This document shows positions 1 through 9,841 of a stretch of 36,799 bases of DNA, piece by piece; the stretch's first letter is position 1; the number at the start of each line of letters is the position of its first letter. The position numbers were made by a program, and so were the translations under genes. The stretch is taken from the NCBI GenBank assembly GCA_009733575.1, contig ML769459.1, positions 205,712 to 242,510 on the forward strand. Direction: 5' to 3'. This DNA comes from Gymnopus androsaceus JB14 (lineage: Eukaryota > Basidiomycota > Agaricomycetes > Agaricales > Omphalotaceae). A model generated the notes under the pieces. The model saw only the letters and a list, made by a program, of their open reading frames with translations, did no database searches and was not told where the DNA came from.

Positions 1-82
1 CCGGCGTTCAGCTTCGCTGCACAACATTGGGTACTCAGGGCATAGTATAAAAAGAATTCCAAACCTTTACGGCGGTGGCTCA

Positions 83-3038
83 CTAAAGCAGCATGCAGGC
101 CATTGTTGGGAGTATTAGTAGTATATAATTCCGTTTGCAAGTACATCTAGGCAAAAAATTAGGCAAAAAATTAAGGTGGTCATTTGCGGAGCTCACGTTT
201 GAGGAACTCATTCGCAACCTATCAACATGCTCGCCCTTCTCCACTGCGCTAGTTAAAGAGCACTGAAGCCCTCTAAATAGACACTCCAATGTGCACTTTC
301 CACCAAATTAGTAGTAGCTGGGCCAGCTTTCCAGATGTCGAGAGGTATAAAGCTTTTCTCTTGGCACATTGCTTCAAATGCAAACTTACTTGAGGTCTTG
401 TCAGCAACCCAATCTTGGCCTCTGTTAGCATTATGCCTATGCATGTTAACAAATACTCACCTCTCCCAGCTTTGCCACTGCTCTCTATCTGAGCAACCGT
501 TGCATCCCAGCTCGGATGAGTGACGCACATCAAGCTACGCATCTTAGGCTTAATACCTTCTGGAATTGTCTTGGAGTTACTGATGTTGCGGTGCATATGT
601 GCAGTGCAAGCCTAGCAACATGGTGGAGATGTTCATATGGCTCGAGCTCATGGATATATCAGTGAGGCTGGTGAAGGTCCCAAGTATGCAGGGTAGCTTC
701 CCAGCAAGCTCCTGGAGATATAAGGCCATCCCTAAAGGTTTGTTTGTGGTAGTTAGTAACGGGCTGCTCGTTGCAAGAAAGTTGGCAAATACCTTTTGCA
801 GGGCCTCTACCTTGGTCAATAGCCCAATGGAGAATCCCCTCACGATCTTTCACACCAATACTCTTGGAATGCAGATGGCGAAACATCAACGAACGGCCTG
901 TATCTTTCAGAACGAGCTGATCTAACAAACGAAAGAAAACAAGGTGTGCAGCAGCTGACTCGCGAGTCAGATAAGCACGACAGTATACAATGGCTGTAAA
1001 AGATGGTTGTTTAGAGGAAGATGCCCTGCGTTTGAAAGGACTTACCAGTGTGACTCTGCTCATCCCATCCTACAAACTCAAGCTCCTTAAAACCAACAAC
1101 TCGTTTATAAGATATGTCACTTTGCACAAACTGAGCTTTCAAGAGATCATGGCTTCGCTGAGGAAACATGCAGATGACTATGCAAAACTTTTCGCTGTTC
1201 TCTTCCATAGCATCTTCGTCCATGACATGAGACCGTACATCAGGGAGAAGAAACTCATCCATTACACGGATATATTGATCTTGTGGTGCATGTTCCTTTT
1301 CTTGAACGCGTTTTTGCTCCAGTAACCCTGATGAGACACCCGTTGGGCTAAGTAATTTTAGCTAAAGAGGCAAAACTAAGCTTACCTTCCCATCCTGTCC
1401 CAGCAGGAAACATGGATTGCTGAGCCTGCATTATATAAGCTCGTAGATGATCGGCGTTATTCAAAGACGGATGCACATCTGAGAGCTGAGGCTCCTTTAT
1501 GAAAGGTACCTTCCTGCGTATGAAGGCTTGAGCAACAGGATGACGAAGAAACCTTCTTGGCGTCATGTCTGCCAGGTCTTTAATCATGGTTGTATACAAC
1601 ATGTTCAAGATTTCTGAGCGTATGTCTGGAGAAGTTTTAGTTGAAGCAGGAATAGGATGTGCATGTTCCCCTGAGCAGACCACCAAAATTCTCGGACACT
1701 GACGGCAATAATCGGGAAGTGGCTCGTAGATATGGAAGCTGCTCTTGCAAGGTAAGCTAACCATCTCTGTCATGAGCATGAAGCCACTAGGATTCCGGTG
1801 TTGATGAGCTACGCAGTACCAAAGGATGCCTCTTAGCATGTCTTTGCAGAAAAGCAACAGGAAACTTACGGCAATCCACCCGCTTAGTGCTGAAGTTCCA
1901 TACTGTGGTACAAGGTGCAAGAGGCCCATACCCGTTGTTGAATGCCAGTTTTTCCCACTTGTGGATTTCGTCGGAATCTGCATTACACAGGGCAAGGAGA
2001 TATTCTGTGTGATATACCTTGTTTGCAATGGCAAAGTCGCAAAAGTGCTTTCGAGATATTTTGGGATCAAAATGCTCACAGCTAAGAGCGACATATGTCA
2101 AAAATCACATAGTTATCAAAACCAGCATATCTTACCAGAGAAACGGCCTGCCTGTTGGTGTGTATTGTAGACTTATGCGGCCTTTGCAGGTAGCCTTTGG
2201 CTCATGTCTGTGTTTCTTTTTCTTTGGGATGGCATGAATAGCGTTATAATGTTCGAGTTCTTCTGCATTGTATACAGTTTTTTCCTGGAGATCACGGCCA
2301 CATCCATAATCTCGCAGGCAAGCCCAGTAATTCAGGGTTTTTTCAATTAAATCTTGATCTAAAGAGAGAACTTGCTCTTGATGCTCCTGTTCCAAGTATA
2401 GTTTCCGTTCAAAGCAAGAGCCTGAGGTATGTGTCTGCAGCAATATTTCTGGTGAAGCAGAAGGACATATTTTAACACCTTGACCTAAGCACTTCCTGTA
2501 AAGAACAACGCTAAAAAGACCAAATAAAAACCTTACATGTGCTATAGCGTATGTTACATGGTACTTCATTACCATCGGAATTGACCAAGACTTTAGTGAA
2601 TACAAAGCTCCTGGCTCCATCTGGTGTTCCTTGTGAGTATGCAAAGGATCAAGCAGGAGAAACCCATTCTTTGGAAAGGTCCATATCAAACAAATGCCCA
2701 ATAGCATTGGTATTTGAGGCCATCTTTGGATATTCAACTCGAGTGCTTGGTGCATAATGGAATAACTCAGAGACAATAGTCTGTCTATTGATTTGCACGT
2801 TGTGTGCCACCGACAACGCTAATGGTGCAAGAGATGGATCGTCGGCACCAGAAACAGTGCTGGGAAGCGGGTTCAGAAGGATGTCCCAAGACATCAGGAG
2901 GATAGCGAACAACAGAACTCTTTCATGTACCCCAGCAGCAATGAACTTAGCGCTAAGATCTCTAGAGGGAGAAATCTCCGAGGCAGTTGCTTTGTTTGTT
3001 TTTGGCCTTTTGAATACTGTTTGGGTGATGCTCTTCAT
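83..3038 (-). pseudogene. Decayed MULE-like transposase-family gene (Agaricomycete repetitive family)
   Basis: Minus-strand multi-exon gene read from an ATG at 3036-3038 towards the left edge. In order: an N-terminal part with RSFVF-like and KCLGQG segments; a zinc-ligand-like stretch (CKGRISLQY, then CEHFDPKISRKHF after a splice near 2100); YCPHQH; a central SDISYKRVVGF segment; DQGRGPAKGMALYLQELA; HRNISNS; and a C-terminal QEKSFIPLDIWKAGPATTNL. Introns with GT...AG ends restore the frame at 1869-1809, 1385-1328 and 792-732. I recognise this order from a large uncharacterised family repeated in mushroom genomes. The D-x-GQ-like and C/H-xx-RN motifs suggest a MULE-type DDE enzyme, which is inference. 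In-frame TGA codons at 2649-2651 and 659-661 and a 1-base frameshift near 611-618 make it dead. The gene may extend past the left edge. Confidence 0.72.
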
Positions 3039-3300
3039 TCTGAGCCTAAAATGCGGCAAGGAATAACTTAAGAATGGAAGAGACAACGGTAAAAGCATGA
3101 ATAGTTGCTGACCTCGGAGTTGGAAGCGGATGTTGCACAGCAGATGACGTTCAGTTCTGGTATTAGCGGCATTCAGAAAAACATAAGTTTCAATGTTTTC
3201 TAAATGTGAAGTCCTCTCACCTACGTAGTATGTTGTTGTGTTTTGGGTCTTGATTTTTGTCACGTCCTCAACAGCCTTGCTGTTTGGATTATTTGGCACC

Positions 3301-4325
3301 TGCTGTCCTTTTTTGTTGCGTTACTTAATACTTTTTGTTTCGTTGCCTTGCGTTACTTTACTTATTTGGCCATGTACTACTTAGGGTCCGTAGCCCGTAG
3401 ATAATGGCGCCCACCGGCTTCGTTCCATGTCCTCCGACATGGTACCTTGATCAGGTATAAATCCGATCAATCGGACTGCTACGAATCAAACCCCCTCTCT
3501 TGTAAGTGTACTAGTGCAGTTGTCACTACAATGGCTCCACATCCTTGAACTTCAAAAGGACAAACATCAGCAAACCAACCACCACATAGCCGAAACGTAC
3601 TACATAAAAAGCAGTTGATGGTGGAAAAGCAAGATATGTACCATCGAGACAAGTTATGTATACAGGAAGGAGGGAATGAGCTGCAATGAATAATATTGTT
3701 AGCAAAAAGTTGATGCTGAGGGGGGGGTAATTCATGTATCCGCATCTTACAGGATTCCACCCCATGCCTCTTCACACTGGGAAAATTCCACCGAAGTACT
3801 TTATCGGCCCATTTCCTTGCATACTTGAACACACTCCAAGTTTGCCTCTCTTGAGGATAGTGCCAGCCTTGCATCTCTGTTTCCTCTGCTTCTTCTGACT
3901 CCAAAGATCCATACTCCTGCAGCCGCTTTCGCACATCCGAACACATATTGAGGCACTAGTAAAATTTGAACGCTTGTGTTTGAGCTTGAAGACAACAAGA
4001 TACAGCCTTGAGTGTTGAGCTTGACTGCTTGAAGTTGTGGAAGGTGAGTGACGGTCATGAGTATTGGAGAGGTGAATGTTGTACTTGAAGGGAAAATGAC
4101 ACACTGTGTTGTTTCAAAAATCATGACGTGGCAGGTGCTGGTTGGATGCTGGCCTGCCGCAGGCACTTGGTGATTTTCTCAACCCTGCGCGGCGTACCAT
4201 TCCCTGCTACTTACCACCACAAGGTTCATGCCTTCATGACTTTACTATATGCAGAGAAAGACAATAAAGGATTCTTCAGGTCACATAAGTACTTAGTCCA
4301 CTCACTATTTTTTCTTACCTCTTTC
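3301..4325. other. Region without a recognised gene
   Basis: AT/GC-mixed spacer upstream of the MULE-like pseudogene. It contains a minus-strand open frame (3479-3946; SVFKYARKWADKVLRW) that I do not recognise and that overlaps another weak frame (3772-4104) in a different phase. The text around 4000-4100 is rich in CTTCAA/CTCAAG words. A fragment of the neighbouring repetitive element is possible, but nothing here is strong enough to call a gene. Confidence 0.4.
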
Positions 4326-4500
4326 AGAATAGATGTAGTAGATAAACATAGAAGTATTTCAATAGACATAGACATTGATTTTAGACATAGGCACCTTTGG
4401 ATATACAAAAGACACCGCTTATTAGACATAGATGCTAAAAGATGAGCTCAAATAGACATAGACACATTGTTATAGACCATAGATACAATAGACGAACCCT
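4325..4500. repeat. Degenerate ATAGAC/TAGACAT simple repeat
   Basis: The hexamer-like words ATAGAC, TAGACATAG and ATAGATG recur about a dozen times with irregular spacing, in a purine-skewed tract. It looks like a decayed microsatellite or the subterminal array of an old element. No flanking target duplication was found. Confidence 0.6.
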
Positions 4501-5310
4501 GGATTTTCCTGATGCGGTCCGGGTAGCAAGTCGCTCTAACCTTTGTTGTAGCTTGAAAGTGCGATTTGGCTCAACATAGCTAGAGCATAAAGTTGTTTTC
4601 AAGTTGCGGGGTTTGGTATTTGGAAGGATTTGTTAGTATGGCAAAATGAGAATGTAATCTTACAGACAATTTGCACTGTCACGGACCAAAACAAACCATT
4701 GGAAAGAGCTGCGATGATACACCAAGTATCAGCAACTAGCGCTCAGAAACCGAAGCAACATTCCTCGCTCACTCAGGCCCGGCAATGATGCATACCACTG
4801 TTGAGCCAGCTGGAGTTTACAGTCGTCCTGGGGAAAAGGCTTAAAAGAGGCAGATTCCCAGCAATTTGCATGAACAGCATCCGAGATGCAAATCAAAAAA
4901 GAAGGATCTTTGAATGATCTTCTTGAGCGGGAATGAGGCACGAAACAAAGAGTCGGGAAACCACGGCTTCGAGTCACGCTACCATGTGCTCGAAACGAGG
5001 TTCGCAAAACAAAGAAGAGAATAAAAGGGCGTCGGAGAAGGAAGCACTGGATTGTATTCGAAATTTGCCCTGCTAAAGAATCAATGGAGGGACAAGACAC
5101 TGTAAGGAACCAAAGAGACAAAGCAAGATAAAAGCCATATAAACGGCAGTTTTCGCAAACAGTCGCAGTCGCCATTCTTCAATTTTCCAATCTCACCCTT
5201 TCCGTCTGTAAGTATTGTGTTTCCAACCTTTGTAAGGCATTGATCGACTGCCATTCTCCTCCACATCAGGCTCCCTAAGCCTTTGAGTGACATCAAATTC
5301 ATCATCGACA
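4501..5310 (+). promoter_or_regulatory. Upstream region and probable 5' UTR intron of the 5311 gene
   Basis: Gene-free on the plus strand. A TATA-like ATAAAAGCCATATAAAC tract lies around 5127-5144. A possible 5' UTR intron runs from GTAAGT at 5208 to CATCAG at 5269 (62 bp), a normal size for this genome. The ATG at 5311 follows 41 bp later in the context CGACAATGA. Promoter assignment is inference from position and these words only. Confidence 0.35.
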
Positions 5311-6109
5311 ATGAAGGACGCAAACTTGAACAAGTCCATGACCATCCTCTTTGAGTCTGGTATTCAAACGGGCAGCGTTAGTGATAGAGGTGAAGGGAGT
5401 CAAGTACGTTAACATTATCACCACCATCTGCAGTGCCAGACTGACTTCTTCTTAGGTGGAAGAAAGGTTGCTTAGTGGGCTAGGCGACGAGTGGCTTGGC
5501 CAGCTCAATTGTCAGGGCTACAACGCTCGAGGGGAGAACAACATTCAGTTTTCTCGAGTAATTGCGGGTGCCACTTGGCCGCCTGTAGCGACCTGGTCAT
5601 CTCTTGGTTATATCTCCGCCAATCGGCCATTGGTCTTTGATCCATTTGCGGAAGAAGACAATCACGAGCGCCATCCTCCACTTGCCATTAATGATGTCGA
5701 CACTGAAAGATCTGGCAGCCCTCCCGGTTCTCCGAGTTCTATCACTTTTCGCCAGTTGGGATCCGTGTCTCGAAGCACCGTCGATTCGAGTTTCGATGTT
5801 ATGGAAACAAGAACAACATACAAAAAGGAAAGGAATAGGAACAGGATGAAGGCTCTCGCACCAAGGGAGCTGAACCAAGAAGATTGGAAGGAGGAGAGTC
5901 CTGCAGAAGTGGTTGCTGTGAACAATGTAGACAGGTTTCTCAGCAGAGCAACACCAGTAACCCTGTGCTGGGAGAAGCCTAAATGAGCTTTTGGACCCAA
6001 TCTTACAGCGAAGGAAGAGCTGGAGCGTTTGGTACATGCCAAGTATCTGCATACGAGAGGGGCACGACACGAGCTATTGAGAGCTCTGACGAATGGGAAG
6101 GATTTGTGA
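5311..6109 (+). pseudogene. Unrecognised two-exon gene with internal TGA
   Basis: Exon 1 is 5311-5403 (31 codons). A 52 bp intron (GTACGT at 5404 to CTTAG at 5455) joins in frame to exon 2 at 5456. The product is hydrophilic, with no signal peptide or membrane segment. It has a Ser/Pro-rich centre (SGSPPGSPSSIT), a basic patch (YKKERNRNRMK) and then an acidic stretch. A TGA at 5984-5986 ends it at about 207 residues. The same frame then stays open for 40 more codons (FGPNLTAKEELERLVHAKY...) to a TGA at 6107-6109, with helical, charged composition. This suggests one longer protein cut by a nonsense change, and CGA to TGA would fit. I do not recognise the family. A real, shorter protein ending at 5986 is the alternative. 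Confidence 0.5.
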
Positions 6110-6671
6110 AGATATTGTAGTTTCGTTTGGAATTAATGGTCTACTAAATAATGGGTCAGAACACTAGCACTAGGTTCAGAGGCCACTTACCGAGTAATAT
6201 CGACAATAGAAAGTATTACACCAATCATATAAGTAGATTGCGGGTTAAGGCAAGGTTAAGACACAGTCATCGATCATCTTATCTGATTTGGTCCAGTTGC
6301 TTCCTTTTCCCTTTCGATCGAGTACCGCATACACAGCCAGACCTTCAGATGACCGCGGGATGAAAGGTTTCGGATAAGCAAGGGCCGAAATTTCCTTTGG
6401 TGCCCGGGCTCAAATATTTCAAACAGGGGTTAAAATCATGGAGATGGCGCCATAGTTATATTTTTTTTTGTACCACATACTTCACAGGGCCAGGAAGTCC
6501 CTGGCACAAAAGAATATCCATCCTAAACTTCAGACCTGAATGACTGATGTCATACCGAGGTCCCACGCAGCCAGAAGGCTTTGAAGATGCAGAAAGTGTG
6601 TATAATGCTGCTTTCCTTCCCACCGAGCCTCTTTGCTTGAACTGCTCTCATTTTTTATCTTACAGTATGGC
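6110..6671. other. Intergenic, no gene seen
   Basis: Short open frames on both strands have no recognisable composition. A T-rich run lies near 6461-6471. The left end of the CMC-like transposon must lie in or near this stretch, but no convincing terminal repeat could be matched to the right side of that element. Confidence 0.4.
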
Positions 6672-6793
6672 GTATTGTATTTGAACAAAATCAATGGCTT
6701 ATTTACTGCAATGCATGCCATGGACCTGGTAAGACACCGTATAATGCCAACACTCGCAAGAAAACCTCGAAGCATGCTGAAAATCTTGCTCGG
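6672..6793 (+). pseudogene. Possible zinc-finger N-terminal exon of the CMC-like transposase
   Basis: One frame reads LIYCNACHGPGKTPYNANTR followed by KKTSKHAENLAR: a CxxC pair with a later His, as expected for the N-terminal zinc knuckle of this transposase family. It is cut at 6793 by the inverted-repeat element that begins at 6794. After the element (from 7626) this frame meets stops at once, so either an intron is missing from my reading or the exon was already decayed. Weak call, based on motif and position. Confidence 0.3.
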
Positions 6794-7625
6794 CATCAGC
6801 AAAACCTGTATGTACTCCAGAGTGCTCCAGAGCTCTGCAGAGCTCCCAGAGCTTCTGGAGCAGCCAGAGCAAGGATAGTAGCTCCAGAGTGCTCTAGAAT
6901 GCTCTGAGTCAGGCAAAAGAAGAGTGTATCAGCAAAACATTTATGTTCTCCAGAGTGCTCTGGAGTGCTCTGGCGCTCTCTGGAGACCACCCATCATTCG
7001 ACACAACAAACTTTTGAGCCCCATTTAATTTTAATTGAGAAATTTCACATGGTAACCAGGCAATAATAATAGCGAGTTCATATGCATCATTTATTGTATG
7101 AGCACACGCACCATCAACATAAGTACTACTACTACTACTACTAAGTGGCTAGTCAATGATTCACAATTTCTGTTTCCCCCGTCTCTCACTCTCTCAGTCT
7201 GCTTCTGCCTCCACAACCTTTGGACATTACTAAATATTAGTCAATTGATGCTGAAAATAGATAAGAACTTACCAAGAGAGGAAATATATGTGGACCAAGT
7301 TGCGACACTGGAAGGAAGTAAGAAAAAAAGCGCAAGTTCAACGTTCAGCTTGGAGTTGAACAGCGGCGCCTTTTATACAACATTCTGGCAGTTTCCCACA
7401 TATACATTGCCAGTTGTCAGTTATAGGATATAAAAGGAAGGTGTTGTAACATGTTGCAACGCCTTCCTTTTACGTTACTTGCTAGACATTCTGTGACAGC
7501 TGGCAATCAATTCCATCAGCGCCTACAGCTTCAGAGCGGCCAGAGCAGTCAGAGCACTCCAGAGCACTCCAGAGCATCAATTCAATGCTCTGAACTGCTC
7601 CAGCAAAATACAGGTTTTGCTGATG
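6794..7625. mobile_element. Non-autonomous TIR element A (832 bp, 2-bp GG target duplication)
   Basis: Begins CATCAGCAAAACCTGTAT at 6794 and ends with its exact reverse complement at 7608-7625, an 18/18 match. It is flanked by GG at 6792-6793 and 7626-7627. Just inside each end are arrays of CCAGAG, GAGTGCTC and GAGCACTCC words in both orientations (about 6815-6980 and 7530-7600). The interior holds a (TAC)n run near 7123-7142 and no transposase. A 2-bp duplication plus subterminal arrays is what CMC-superfamily (CACTA/Plavaka-type) elements show, so it may be mobilised by such an enzyme (inference). It interrupts the transposase region starting at 6672. Confidence 0.82.
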
Positions 7626-9311
7626 GGATGCGTTCCAGACAAGCTAGTGAACATGACTCTGCGAATACCTCGTCAAACGGTGCAACGGCACACATTCCTG
7701 CTGTCCCAATTATGTCTGCTGCTGATCTGGCAGCCTTGCATTTAATGCAGTCATTTGCTGCTCCTGGATCTCATAGAGAGCCGTTACCACCCCTTTTGGA
7801 CTTCGCAAATGATCCTCAGTTGGCTACATCTGATTTCGAAGCTTTACATTCCATTGATTGGAGTAACCTCGAGCTTGAACAACCCGAATGGTCAGGCTCA
7901 ACAGAAGTTGAAAGAATGCAAGCAATCAATGACTATATGTTGGATATCTATGAGAATGGGCCAGACAATATCAATTTGGATGATGAGCCTGATGATGAGC
8001 ATCCTGACTCTAGTGACGCTGAGTCTGACTTGGAATACAGTCCCATGAGAGGTAAGTTATAGACATTATTTTGTTAAAACAGGTATTCTCATTACTTTTC
8101 ATTAGGTCTAGATGCTTTTGACCCTTACAATGGTCTCCTGAACAAGCGTCCCAGAATGGATTTATCACAGAAATCTCCAGAATGGTTTCCTTGGCCTAAT
8201 CGAACAGTAAGCAAGCTTGATTGACTAAAATTGTTTGCACCTCGTAACTCATTTTTTGTCAGTCATGTACCCTCGACATTCTCATGCATCTCCCTCACTC
8301 TGTCTTTTCAGTCCGACAGCTGGATCTTTTTTTATGGCTTCTCAAAGTCAACGGAACACAGGATGCTACATCAGTGAAAACTATGAAGGATCTTGACACC
8401 AAACTGCAGAGCTTGTACGGGATTCAAACATACGAGTATAAAGGTGCTTTCAGGCACACATATTACGTGAATAGTATTGCAGATATTATTTCTCAGGTCT
8501 GTCTCTACATATTGACTTTCTTATGTCGCTGACACAATATTTAGGAAATGTCTAATCCCTGTGTCCGACCACACCTTTCGTTTTATCCTGAAGATGCCCC
8601 AAGTAATCTCACCGATGCCCGTCAATTTTCTCGCTGGCTTAAAGAAATACCAGATGATGAATTGGGCCCCATGGCACATATTGGTACAGAAGATTATTTT
8701 ATTTTTGAACCCGCAATGCTCCGTTCTGGAGTCATTTGTATGCCACATCGATGGTTTACCCGTAAAGGATGATTCTACGCTCTGTGTTGGAAGCTTGAGG
8801 AAGCTGTTTGGGATGACCACAGAACGTCCTGGCATGTTATCCAGGGCGGTGGGAGGTTTGAAGTTGATCAGGACCAGTTTCTCAAGTCATTTCCAGTATT
8901 GATGTCGGATTTGGCTAATGGCTTATATCCCCATCTTACTGATGTGAGCAACATTGAAGGTATGATGGAGTATTCTTTCTACAATTCAATGATTCTTGTT
9001 ACTGAATACTTGATTGTTAGATTTCATCGACAAGTCAACCAATCCGCCTATATTTGGACAGTGGAAATTAACAAACCCCGTGCTTGGGAATCCATGGCGC
9101 CAAAAGGCGAATGGTGCAAAATGTCTATCTTTTCCCATTTGGCTGTATTGCAATGATACATCTGGTAATACCTCAAAACACTGGAATGAACATAATAGCT
9201 TCCTTTTCACACCCGCAGGACTTCCACGTTCAGAATCTTCAAAAGAGTACAACGTTCATTTTCTTTCCACGTTGAATTCCGCTCCTCCACTCGAAATGTT
9301 GGACGGTATCG

Positions 9312-9841
9312 CTGATTGTTGAAAGGATCTGACACTTACAATAGTGACATCCACAATCGACTCAACATGAGTCTTTCGTTCTCTTAATACTCCTTGAAAC
9401 ACCTTTGTAGCTGTGCTACATAAGGCAACAGCACTGTCTTTGTATTTGCTCAATAAACATACTAGATGCTGTAATTATGCCATTGGCTAATTCTATAAAT
9501 ATGATACATATGCTTATGAAGCATATGAACTGTTCAATACATTAGTAGTCAAATGTAGTTGTAATTACTTGATCTTACATCGTACTTACATGCTGTTGAA
9601 TCATTATGATCATACCCTATGCCCTAAGCCACCTTACTATGATACTGTATAGTTGTAGTTGTACTTAGTATAAATACTGTAGGTACTTACCGTACTCCTT
9701 AGCACACTCAGTTGTACTACTACTTGTCTATACAAGAACTCTTTGCTCTCCAACTAGTCCTCCAGACCAGTCTACAAGCACATATCCAGGTGAGTATTGC
9801 ATCTCACCATTTGTTGATCATATGTCTGCTTCAACACTGAT
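9312..9841 (+). mobile_element. Solo LTR, copy 1 (520 bp, CTGAT target duplication)
   Basis: The LTR proper is 9317-9836. It starts TGTTGAAAGG and ends GCTTCAACA, giving 7-bp terminal inverted repeats TGTTGAA/TTCAACA, and is flanked by exact 5-bp duplications CTGAT (9312-9316 and 9837-9841). A TATAAAT at 9669-9675 is a plausible LTR promoter. No internal retrotransposon sequence adjoins it, so it is a solo LTR left by recombination. Removing LTR plus one duplication restores GAT CAA ATA CA and the transposase frame up to the next intron donor. Confidence 0.92.

Noticed and set aside
599..925. 108-codon plus-strand frame
   Set aside because: It lies opposite the conserved minus-strand MULE-like exons and has no family-like sequence; a shadow frame.
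3300..3470. Possible LTR end with a TGGCGCCCACCG primer-binding-like word
   Set aside because: No matching second LTR, no target duplication and no retrotransposon coding nearby.
4729..5175. 148-codon minus-strand frame with a hydrophobic N-terminus
   Set aside because: It overlaps the probable promoter and 5' UTR of the 5311 gene, has Ser/Arg-rich low-information composition and no recognisable domain.
6810..6985. CRISPR-like regular repeats (CCAGAG words)
   Set aside because: The words occur in both orientations with no constant spacer length and sit just inside an inverted terminal repeat; they are a subterminal transposon array, and the genome is eukaryotic.
7098..7433. 111-codon frame inside element A
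   Set aside because: Derived partly from the TAC repeat and low-complexity text; no domain and no splice-consistent partner.
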